A stretch of DNA of 40,028 nt from Flavobacterium sp. (GTDB taxonomy: Bacteria; Bacteroidota; Bacteroidia; Flavobacteriales; Flavobacteriaceae): positions 1 through 40,028 of the forward strand of contig JAHEHC010000004.1 of assembly GCA_024644805.1 (NCBI GenBank). Direction: 5' to 3'. This document shows positions 25,134-31,404 of the stretch, one piece after another (the first letter of the stretch is position 1; every line of letters begins with the position of its first letter). The notes under the pieces are model-generated. The model did no database searches, was not told where the DNA came from, and worked only from the letters and a program-made list of their open reading frames with translations. Position numbers and translations under genes: made by a program.

Positions 25134-25766
25134 TCATCCAAATTGGAACATTCTGGATTGATGGATCAGATCGGCAAGATTGTCCACCTTTAACTTCTTC
25201 AACAATCGTGTCTTGTAGGTACTAACGGTTTTTTCATTGATATTCAAAGCTATTGCTATATCCTTATTTCTCTTACCGCTTGATAATAGGTTCAAAACCT
25301 CGATCTCTCTTGATGATAATTTTTTATACCTGCTTATTGCACTGGTCTCACCAACATTTCTACTGGTAAAAGTTGAGGTTAGTTCTTCGTTGAGGAAAAT
25401 GCCACCTTTTCTAATTTTATCCAAGGCCTTCATAAACATTTTTGTTGAAGCGGTTTTAGGAAGATAACCAGCAGCTCCCGATTTGATGGATCGTAAAGCA
25501 TAGATCTCTTCAGGATGGGTGGAGAAAATTAAAACCCGGGTATTCGGGAATTGTGTTTTTATACTTCGTAAAGCATTGATTCCGTTAATCTGTGGCATAT
25601 CGATCTCCATGATCAGAATATCCGGCTGAAGTTCTTCTAGTTTCTTATAAAGCTCATTTCCATTATTGGCTCTTCCAATAATTTCGAATTCATTTTTATT
25701 CTTCATCAAACAAGCAATCCCCTTCCTGGTGATCGGATGATGATCTGCTAATAGAACTTTCTTCAT
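25134..25766 (-). CDS. NarL/FixJ-type response regulator lacking the phosphoacceptor Asp
   Basis: 210 residues: receiver domain 1-120, LuxR-type helix-turn-helix about 145-205 (KLSSREIEVLNLLSSGKRNKDIAIALNINEKTVSTYKT). In the receiver the phosphoacceptor position of the usual D-I-x-M-P is Glu54 (LIMEIDMP), and the acidic pair near the N-terminus reads Asp8-His9 instead of Asp-Asp. Ser82/Thr83 and Lys104 (GYLPK) are kept. Glu at the acceptor often mimics phosphorylation, so the protein may act independently of a kinase. No histidine kinase is adjacent. It is transcribed away from nadE and converges on dnaG with abutting stops. Targets unknown. Confidence 0.93.
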   Translation of the reverse strand: MKKVLLADHHPITRKGIACLMKNKNEFEIIGRANNGNELYKKLEELQPDILIMEIDMPQINGINALRSIKTQFPNTRVLIFSTHPEEIYALRSIKSGAAGYLPKTASTKMFMKALDKIRKGGIFLNEELTSTFTSRNVGETSAISRYKKLSSREIEVLNLLSSGKRNKDIAIALNINEKTVSTYKTRLLKKLKVDNLADLIHQSRMFQFG

Positions 25767-25840
25767 AATATGTCTAAAATATAGCCACTTAAGTAAAAAT
25801 GCTATAAGTGTGAGGTTTTTGTAATATTTTTACTACATGT

Positions 25841-25848
25841 CAAATCTA
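25841..25848 (-). promoter_or_regulatory. -7 element TAGATTTG for the response regulator
   Basis: On the minus strand TAGATTTG matches TAnnTTTG. The 70-nt leader that would result contains a stem CACTTA...TAAGTG (25789-25810 region) with an A/T-rich loop, of unknown role. Confidence 0.5.
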
Positions 25849-25944
25849 TAAAAAACAAGGTTTATTATTGAGATAATGAGGGAAAATTCGTTCATCTCCT
25901 TGAATAGTCGTTAAAAAACAATAATTTGAGATAAAAATGTCGGA

Positions 25945-26736
25945 TTATTCGTATAGATTTTCAGGTATTTTACAAATAGGAATAGGAATCATCTTATGCT
26001 GATTGACTTTATTCAGTCTTTTGTAGATTTCAAATACCTTTTGTTGTCGTTCCGTAAAATCTGGGTTTTCTTCATCAAGTTCATCCATTTTCATGGCCCA
26101 CTCCAATTCATCATAGCTTGCACCGATTTGATCTTCATCGGTCCTGTTATCGCCAAATAGCCCATCAGTTGGAGGAGCGTTTAGAATAGACTCCGAGATA
26201 TTAAGATAGTCAGCGAGATGGTAAACTTCACTTTTTAACAGGTCGGCTATAGGACTGAGATCTACCCCTCCATCACCATATTTTGTAAAGAAACCTACAC
26301 CAAAATCTTCTACTTTGTTTCCGGTGCCGGCAACCAGAAATCGATGCAATCCGGCAAAATAATACAATGTGGTCATTCTCAATCGAGCCCTGCTATTGGC
26401 CAGGGACAAGCTGAGGTTCTTATTGTGAATTGGACTCGGAGTAGCTTCTTTGAATTCTTCAAAGACCTTGGTTAGCTCAACCTTTTCACGGATCACATTG
26501 GGAAATTCATTCTGCAACAATCGAATATGTTCTTGGGCTCTTGCAACCTGACTTTCGGCCTGATGTATAGGCATTTCGACACATAAGGTCTTCAGTCGGG
26601 TTCTGGCACATAATGCAGAACATACTGCCGAATCGACACCACCACTAACACCAACAACAAATCCATTCATATTGGATTGTTCGGCATAATCCCTAAGCCA
26701 ATCAACGATATGATCAACAACTTTATCAGTTTGCAT
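25945..26736 (-). CDS. nadE: NAD+ synthetase, single-domain (ammonia-type)
   Basis: Amidates nicotinic acid adenine dinucleotide to NAD+, the last step of NAD synthesis. 263 residues, with only the synthetase domain and no N-terminal nitrilase domain, so it should use ammonia. The ATP-pyrophosphatase P-loop is GVSGGVDSAVCSAL near residue 27. VAGTGNKVEDFGVGFFTKYG near 135 and VDLSPIADLLKSEVYHLA near 157 are the family's other binding segments. It is divergent from gldB, and the two promoters appear to overlap head-on. Confidence 0.95.
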   Translation of the reverse strand: MQTDKVVDHIVDWLRDYAEQSNMNGFVVGVSGGVDSAVCSALCARTRLKTLCVEMPIHQAESQVARAQEHIRLLQNEFPNVIREKVELTKVFEEFKEATPSPIHNKNLSLSLANSRARLRMTTLYYFAGLHRFLVAGTGNKVEDFGVGFFTKYGDGGVDLSPIADLLKSEVYHLADYLNISESILNAPPTDGLFGDNRTDEDQIGASYDELEWAMKMDELDEENPDFTERQQKVFEIYKRLNKVNQHKMIPIPICKIPENLYE

Positions 26737-26764
26737 ATTCTATAGGTTTTTAATAATACCTTTG
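26730..26764 (+). promoter_or_regulatory. Promoter for gldB-gldC
   Basis: TTTG (26730-26733), 23 nt, then TACCTTTG (26757-26764), an exact -7 match. The -33 element overlaps the nadE start codon. The start site should fall near 26770, within the -7 element of the opposing nadE promoter. Confidence 0.55.
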
Positions 26765-26769
26765 CATTG

Positions 26770-26777
26770 CAAAAATA
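26770..26777 (-). promoter_or_regulatory. -7 element TATTTTTG for nadE
   Basis: On the minus strand TATTTTTG matches TAnnTTTG, giving a leader of about 27 nt to the nadE ATG at 26736. Only 5 bp separate it from the gldB -7 element on the other strand, and the two point at each other. A correctly spaced -33 is not obvious. Confidence 0.5.
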
Positions 26778-26836
26778 GCTTAAATACAAAATAGAAAAAA
26801 AGTATTTACGTTAAACCCATGCAAAGGCGATTAAAT

Positions 26837-27793
26837 ATGAAGTACTATTTTATCATGTTCATACTGATTCTCGTAATTGGATGCGATGGGTCCGATTCTG
26901 TTGAGAAAGAGATAGAGAATATCCCAATCGATATGGAAATCATTCGGTTTGATACTGTTTTCGGACAAGCTAACGAAAGGGACCTGCCTGAATTGAAGAA
27001 AACGTACCCCTTTTTCTTTCCAAAACAATATCATGATAGTATCTGGATCAAAAAGATGAAGGATACCCTTCAGCTACAATTGAATGATGAAGTGTTGAAG
27101 GTATTTCCTTCCAACCAGATGCTTGAGGACGATCTGATTGCGCTTTTTCAGCATATTGAATATTATTTTCCAGCCTTTGAGACCCCGGTTGTTGTAACAT
27201 TGACCTCTGATGTAGATTATAGGAATAAAGTATTGTTGTCGGATAATATGTTGATGATCTCATTGGATAATTATTTAGGAACTAATCACCCTTTTTATAT
27301 TGGAATTGCAAAATACATTGCTCAAAATATGGGGAAACATCAGATCGTGCAAGATGTAGCTGCTCTGTATACTGAGAAGGTCATAGTCAAACCCACAGAC
27401 CGAACCTTCCTTTCATCGATGGTATATTACGGTAAACAGCTCTATTTAAAAGATCTGTGGTTACCAAATTCAACAGAAAGTCAGAAATTGGGGTATACCG
27501 AAGACGAATTTAAATGGATATTGGAGAATGAAACAGAGATCTGGCGGTATTTCATCGAGAACGAAGTTTTGTACAGCACCGATCCAAAACTATTAAGTCG
27601 GTTCATTTATCCGGCACCATTCTCAAAATTCTATCTGGAGATCGATAACGATTCGCCGGGGAGTATTGGAAAATTCATTGGCGGGCAAATTGTAAGATCG
27701 TTCATGGAGCGAAACTCTGTTACCGTCCAGCAATTGATGATGATGGAAGCAGAGGATTTATTTATAAAATCAAAATACAAACCCAGAAAATAA
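26837..27793 (+). CDS. gldB: Gliding motility lipoprotein GldB
   Basis: Outer-envelope lipoprotein required for gliding in Flavobacterium. 318 residues from the ATG at 26837 (an ATG at 26819 would add six residues). The lipoprotein signal is MKYYFIMFILILVIGC, with the acylated Cys at residue 16. Family features follow: IEIIRFD-like opening (DMEIIRFDTVFG), YPFFFPKQYHDSIW near 57, MLMISLDNYLGTNHPFY near 144, and the C-terminal SPGSIGKFIGGQIVRSFMER. The nadE-gldB-gldC arrangement is typical of flavobacteria. gldC follows with a one-base overlap (TAATG), so the two are coupled. Confidence 0.93.
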   Translation: MKYYFIMFILILVIGCDGSDSVEKEIENIPIDMEIIRFDTVFGQANERDLPELKKTYPFFFPKQYHDSIWIKKMKDTLQLQLNDEVLKVFPSNQMLEDDLIALFQHIEYYFPAFETPVVVTLTSDVDYRNKVLLSDNMLMISLDNYLGTNHPFYIGIAKYIAQNMGKHQIVQDVAALYTEKVIVKPTDRTFLSSMVYYGKQLYLKDLWLPNSTESQKLGYTEDEFKWILENETEIWRYFIENEVLYSTDPKLLSRFIYPAPFSKFYLEIDNDSPGSIGKFIGGQIVRSFMERNSVTVQQLMMMEAEDLFIKSKYKPRK

Positions 27794-28134
27794 TGGATAA
27801 GAAAAAAACGTCTACTATATCAATCGATGTCACCTTGGATGCGAATAAGATCCCTGAAAAGTTAAATTGGTCTGCCAAAGACGGAGGCGTTGATAATGAT
27901 GAGTCAAAAGCGATCTTCCTTTCGGTATGGGATCATAAAACCAAAGAGGCACTGAGGATCGATCTGTGGACCAAGGATATGCCTATGGATGAAATGAAGG
28001 TGTTTTTCCATCAAACATTAAGTGCCATGGCCAATACATTTGAACGGGCGACCAATGATGTAAAAATGAGTGCCACCATGCGTGATTTTTGTGATTATTT
28101 TGCCGAAAAACTGGAGCTCAAAAAAGGGAATTGA
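27793..28134 (+). CDS. gldC: Gliding motility protein GldC
   Basis: 113 residues, no signal peptide, so probably cytoplasmic. The sequence matches the compact GldC family: TISIDVTLDANKIPEKLNWSA at the start, AIFLSVWDHKTKEALRIDLW near 36, and MPMDEMKVFFHQTLSAMANTFERAT near 63. In Flavobacterium it is needed for fully efficient gliding, together with GldB; its biochemical role is unknown. The start overlaps the gldB stop by one base. It converges on engB with two bases between stops and no terminator. Confidence 0.93.
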   Translation: MDKKKTSTISIDVTLDANKIPEKLNWSAKDGGVDNDESKAIFLSVWDHKTKEALRIDLWTKDMPMDEMKVFFHQTLSAMANTFERATNDVKMSATMRDFCDYFAEKLELKKGN

Positions 28135-28136
28135 TC

Positions 28137-28742
28137 CTAACTCTTATTCACCTCTTGGTTGATCGACCCGATATAATCAAGAAGTTCTTCACGACCGATA
28201 CCTTTGCTCGCTGATGTGATAAAATAGGGAGGCATGGTCTCCCAACTCTCCAATAAATTGAGTTTATACCTTTCAATATTCTTTTTCAATGCCATGGGTT
28301 TTAATTTATCGGCCTTGGTGAATAGTATCGCAAAAGGGATCTCATTAATGCCCATCCATTCCATGAATTCAATATCTATATTTTGAGGTTCATGCCTGCA
28401 ATCAATAAGTACAAATGCAAGGACCAATTGCTTTCTTTTTTCAAAATATTGTGTGATAAACTTTTGAAAGACTTTCTTATCGCTTTTTGAAACACGTGCA
28501 TATCCATATCCGGGAAGATCGACCAGATACCAGTTCTTATTGATCAAAAAATGATTGATGAGTTGTGTTTTTCCAGGTCTTCCAGAGGTTTTGGCCAATC
28601 GCTTCTGTTGAACGAGCATATTGATCAACGACGATTTTCCTACATTAGATCTGCCAATAAAAGCGTATTCAGGAAATGGGTCCTTGGGACATTTAGCAAC
28701 ATCACTGTTACTCACAAGAAATTCTGCGGATTTGATTCGCAT
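28137..28742 (-). CDS. engB: Ribosome biogenesis GTPase EngB (YihA/YsxC)
   Basis: Essential GTPase of 50S subunit assembly. 201 residues, normal length. GTPase motifs: G1 FIGRSNVGKSSLINML near 28, switch region SGRPGKTQLINHFLI near 53, G3 LVDLPGYGYARVS near 74, G4 FTKADKL near 140 and G5 TSAS near 174. The N-terminal VAKCPKDPFPEYAFIG is characteristic. It follows the alpha/beta hydrolase gene by 3 bp on the same strand, so both should be transcribed from the hydrolase promoter. Confidence 0.96.
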   Translation of the reverse strand: MRIKSAEFLVSNSDVAKCPKDPFPEYAFIGRSNVGKSSLINMLVQQKRLAKTSGRPGKTQLINHFLINKNWYLVDLPGYGYARVSKSDKKVFQKFITQYFEKRKQLVLAFVLIDCRHEPQNIDIEFMEWMGINEIPFAILFTKADKLKPMALKKNIERYKLNLLESWETMPPYFITSASKGIGREELLDYIGSINQEVNKS

Positions 28743-28745
28743 GTG

Positions 28746-29510
28746 TTAGAAATTTCGATCGCCCAACCATTTATATAAGATCCTATTGAACTCATCGGGA
28801 TGCTCCATCATGGGTGCATGACCACATTTATCAATCCAATACAGATCGGAATCCGGCAATAGTTCATGAAATTCCTCAGCGACCTCCGGAGGGGTTACTG
28901 AGTCATTCTTACCCCAAATAATACAGGTTGGGGTGTTCATGTGCGGTAGATCCTTGGACATATTATGCCTGATGGCACTTTTTGCAATTGCTAATGTCCT
29001 GATTAGTTTGTTGCGATTGTTTACGGAGGCAAATACCTCATCAACGATCTCTTTAGTGGCTGTCGCTGGATCGTAAAAGACATCCTCAGCCTTTTTCTTG
29101 ATATAATTGTAATCGCCCCTTTTTGGAAAGGAGCCACCCATTGCACTTTCATAAAGACCTGAACTTCCGGTTATGATCAATGCTTTTATTTTATCAGGAA
29201 ACGATTTTGTAGAATACAATCCAATATGACCACCCAATGAATTACCAAGTAAAAGGACATCATTCAAATCAATATGATCGATAAAATCAGACACGTATTT
29301 TGAGAAACTCTTAACGTTGGTCTTCAATATGGACATCTTATAAATAGGCAATTCAGGGATGAGTATTCGATATCCCTTTTCAGGAAAGAAGTTGGTCACA
29401 CCATCAAAATTACTTAGACCGCCCATCAAACCGTGAAGGATGACTATTGGAGTTCCTTCACCGATATCCAAATAGGAAAATTTCCCTTCTTTATTGATCG
29501 TATCCGCCAT
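28746..29510 (-). CDS. Alpha/beta hydrolase
   Basis: 254 residues, cytoplasmic. Oxyanion-hole segment PIVILHGLMGGLSNFD near 19-33; nucleophile elbow GNSLGGH near 94 (Ser); acid in WGKNDSVTPPE near 202; catalytic His in CGHAPMMEHPDEF near 232. The triad is complete, so it is probably an active esterase or related hydrolase; the substrate is unknown. It shares an operon with engB and lies just upstream, on the opposite strand, of the dcw cluster, an arrangement common in flavobacteria. Confidence 0.9.
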   Translation of the reverse strand: MADTINKEGKFSYLDIGEGTPIVILHGLMGGLSNFDGVTNFFPEKGYRILIPELPIYKMSILKTNVKSFSKYVSDFIDHIDLNDVLLLGNSLGGHIGLYSTKSFPDKIKALIITGSSGLYESAMGGSFPKRGDYNYIKKKAEDVFYDPATATKEIVDEVFASVNNRNKLIRTLAIAKSAIRHNMSKDLPHMNTPTCIIWGKNDSVTPPEVAEEFHELLPDSDLYWIDKCGHAPMMEHPDEFNRILYKWLGDRNF

Positions 29511-29534
29511 TCTTTAATAATAGAATATTAAAGG

Positions 29535-29562
29535 CAAAAGTAAGCAATTTTATTGTTTGCAA
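29535..29562 (-). promoter_or_regulatory. Promoter for the hydrolase-engB pair
   Basis: On the minus strand TTG (29562-29560), 17 nt, then TACTTTTG (29542-29535), an exact TAnnTTTG match. The -7 lies 24 nt upstream of the ATG at 29510 and is identical to the metK -7 element. Confidence 0.5.
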
Positions 29563-29616
29563 TTAATTTTTTGCAAAGAGCTGGCTTTCAAATTTTTAAT
29601 AAAAATAATTAAAGAG

Positions 29617-29666
29617 GTGGTAAAACTTATCAACAATGTGGTAAAATGTGGTAAAATGTGGTAAAA
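29617..29666 (+). repeat. Four GTGGTAAAA boxes: probable MraZ operator
   Basis: GTGGTAAAA occurs at 29617-29625, 29638-29646, 29648-29656 and 29658-29666. The last three have an exact 10-bp period and the first is two turns (21 bp) upstream, so all boxes face one side of the helix. MraZ binds tandem GTGG-containing boxes in front of its own operon in other bacteria. Here the cluster runs up to 6 bp from the -7 element, so bound MraZ would block RNA polymerase, suggesting autorepression of the dcw operon. Confidence 0.85.
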
Positions 29667-29672
29667 GTTATA

Positions 29673-29680
29673 TATATTTG
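29673..29680 (+). promoter_or_regulatory. -7 element TATATTTG of the dcw operon
   Basis: Exact TAnnTTTG match 30 nt upstream of the mraZ ATG. The -33 region falls inside the MraZ boxes, where no TTTG is present; the promoter may be weak without help or use a degenerate -33. Confidence 0.65.
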
Positions 29681-29710
29681 AAACTATAAATTTTTAAAAT
29701 AAAATCCTAA

Positions 29711-30184
29711 ATGCTCAATTTAATTGGGACATACGAGTGCAAAGCAGATATGAAAGGACGGGTTATGGTTCCAGCCGCATTAAAAAAGCAGCTTGCCCCC
29801 GAATCAGGAAATGGGTTTGTGATCAAACGAGCCGTTTTTCAGCCCTGTCTTGAATTGTATCCTATGAAGGAATGGGAATTACTCATGGAAAAGGTTACCC
29901 AACTCAATCGTTTCAATAGGAAAAACAACGATTTCATCAGACGTTTCACCGCTGGGGTAAAGACCATCGAGATGGATACGGCGGGTAGACTTCTGATTCC
30001 TAAAGATCTTTCATCTTTTGCCGGAATCAGCAAAGAGATTGTTGTCTCGTCTGCCATTAACATTGTTGAGATATGGGATAAGAAGAAGTACGAACAAGCA
30101 ATTAACGATGCAGCCAGTGATTTTGCTGAATTGGCTGAAGAGGTCATGGGAGACGCAAGTGATGCTAACAATGGAATATCATAG
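29711..30184 (+). CDS. mraZ: Transcriptional regulator MraZ
   Basis: 157 residues made of two AbrB/SpoVT-like swapped-hairpin halves, each with the D-x3-R signature: ADMKGRVMVPAALK near residue 13 and MDTAGRLLIPKDL near 87. MraZ forms ring-shaped oligomers and binds repeated boxes before the dcw operon, usually repressing it. The four GTGGTAAAA boxes upstream fit this. The C-terminal tail FAELAEEVMGDASDANNGIS is acidic. The stop lies inside rsmH (14-bp overlap), so translation of the two is coupled. Confidence 0.96.
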   Translation: MLNLIGTYECKADMKGRVMVPAALKKQLAPESGNGFVIKRAVFQPCLELYPMKEWELLMEKVTQLNRFNRKNNDFIRRFTAGVKTIEMDTAGRLLIPKDLSSFAGISKEIVVSSAINIVEIWDKKKYEQAINDAASDFAELAEEVMGDASDANNGIS

Positions 30185-31067
30185 ACCGGTATTATTATCC
30201 GAATCTGTCGAAGGACTCAATATCAAACCCGACGGGATCTATATTGATGTCACTTTTGGCGGCGGGGGGCACTCACGAGAAATATTAAAAAATTTAGGCG
30301 AAAATGGGAAATTGATCGCTTTTGATCAAGATCCCGATGCGTTGCAAAATTCTATCGATGATCCAAGATTCATTCTTGTCAATGGAAATTTCAGGCATAT
30401 AAAACGCTTCTTAAGATTTCATGGGTATTCACAGGTTGATGGAATTCTGGGAGATTTTGGGGTTTCATCCCATCAATTTGATATAGCTGAAAGAGGATTT
30501 TCTACTCGATTTGAATCTGAATTGGACATGCGCATGGATCAACGATCCGACTTCTCTGCATTCGACTTGATCAATTCCTATTCAGAAAATGATCTGAAGG
30601 AGATCCTGTACAAGTATGGTGAGTTGCGATCAGCTCCCGGAATGGCCAGACTAATTGCCGAAGAGCGTCAGAAGAATCCCATTACCACAACACAGCAACT
30701 GAAAGAGGTCTTAGGTCGTTTCATTCCCAAACATAAGGAGAATAAGATTTTGGCCCAGGTATACCAAGCCATCAGAATTGAGGTCAACCACGAACTGGAA
30801 GCCCTAAAGGAACTATTGATCCAATCCAATGAGTTGCTGAGACCGGGAGGAAGATTGAGCCTGATATCCTATCATTCGTTGGAAGACAGACTGGTAAAAC
30901 GATTTATGAGAAATGGAATGTTCGAAGGAGAACCTGAGAAGGATGTGTTCGGGAAGTTCGAAGTGCCATTCAAACCCGTTGGAAAGTTCATAATTCCATC
31001 AGAGAAAGAGATTAAGAAGAACAACAGGGCTCGAAGTGCCAAATTAAGAATTGCAGAGAAGCTCTGA
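30171..31067 (+). CDS. rsmH: 16S rRNA (cytosine(1402)-N4)-methyltransferase
   Basis: Methylates C1402 in the 30S P site, using SAM. 298 residues from ATG 30171, whose MEYHRPVLLSESVEGL is the standard family start; longer readings run through mraZ in another frame and are rejected. Motifs: DVTFGGGGHSREIL near 23 (SAM binding), DFGVSSHQFDIAERGFS near 90, LDMRMDQ near 112, and RIEVNHELEAL and SYHSLEDRLVKRFM in the C-terminal part. It overlaps mraZ by 14 bp, and the ftsL-like gene follows after 9 bp. Confidence 0.97.
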   Translation: MEYHRPVLLSESVEGLNIKPDGIYIDVTFGGGGHSREILKNLGENGKLIAFDQDPDALQNSIDDPRFILVNGNFRHIKRFLRFHGYSQVDGILGDFGVSSHQFDIAERGFSTRFESELDMRMDQRSDFSAFDLINSYSENDLKEILYKYGELRSAPGMARLIAEERQKNPITTTQQLKEVLGRFIPKHKENKILAQVYQAIRIEVNHELEALKELLIQSNELLRPGGRLSLISYHSLEDRLVKRFMRNGMFEGEPEKDVFGKFEVPFKPVGKFIIPSEKEIKKNNRARSAKLRIAEKL

Positions 31068-31076
31068 TCAATAAAT

Positions 31077-31403
31077 ATGAAAGACAATTTTTATAACCTG
31101 TTAAAAGGAAAATTCCTTATCAGTGATGAGGCATTTAAGAATTGGCGCTTTATCATCTTTCTGTCTGTCCTGGCTCTAATTATGATAGCCAGCTCTCATA
31201 GTGCCGACAAGAAGGTGCATTATATCGCAAAGCTGAACAACGATGTGAAAGAGTTAAAAAGTGAATATGTCGATGTTAGAATGAAACTAATGCAGGCAAA
31301 AATGGAAAGTAAGATTATCAGTGCCATGGAAAACAGAGGGTTGTATCCATCGGTATTACCCCCTCAAAAAATAATGATCAAATCAACCACCAAACAAGAT
31401 TAG
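31077..31403 (+). CDS. ftsL: FtsL-like cell division protein
   Basis: 108 residues, bitopic: about 23 cytoplasmic residues, one membrane helix near 24-42 (FIIFLSVLALIMIASSHSA), then a coiled-coil-like periplasmic helix (YIAKLNNDVKELKSEYVDVRMKLMQ) and a short tail. Sequence similarity among FtsL proteins is low; size, topology and position between rsmH and ftsI make the call. FtsL recruits and activates the FtsW-FtsI synthase with its partners. The stop is one base before the GTG of ftsI. Confidence 0.85.
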   Translation: MKDNFYNLLKGKFLISDEAFKNWRFIIFLSVLALIMIASSHSADKKVHYIAKLNNDVKELKSEYVDVRMKLMQAKMESKIISAMENRGLYPSVLPPQKIMIKSTTKQD

Positions 31404-31404
31404 T

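Noticed and set aside
30018-30170. In-frame upstream extension of rsmH
   Set aside because: It is the mraZ gene read in another frame; the standard rsmH N-terminus begins at 30171.
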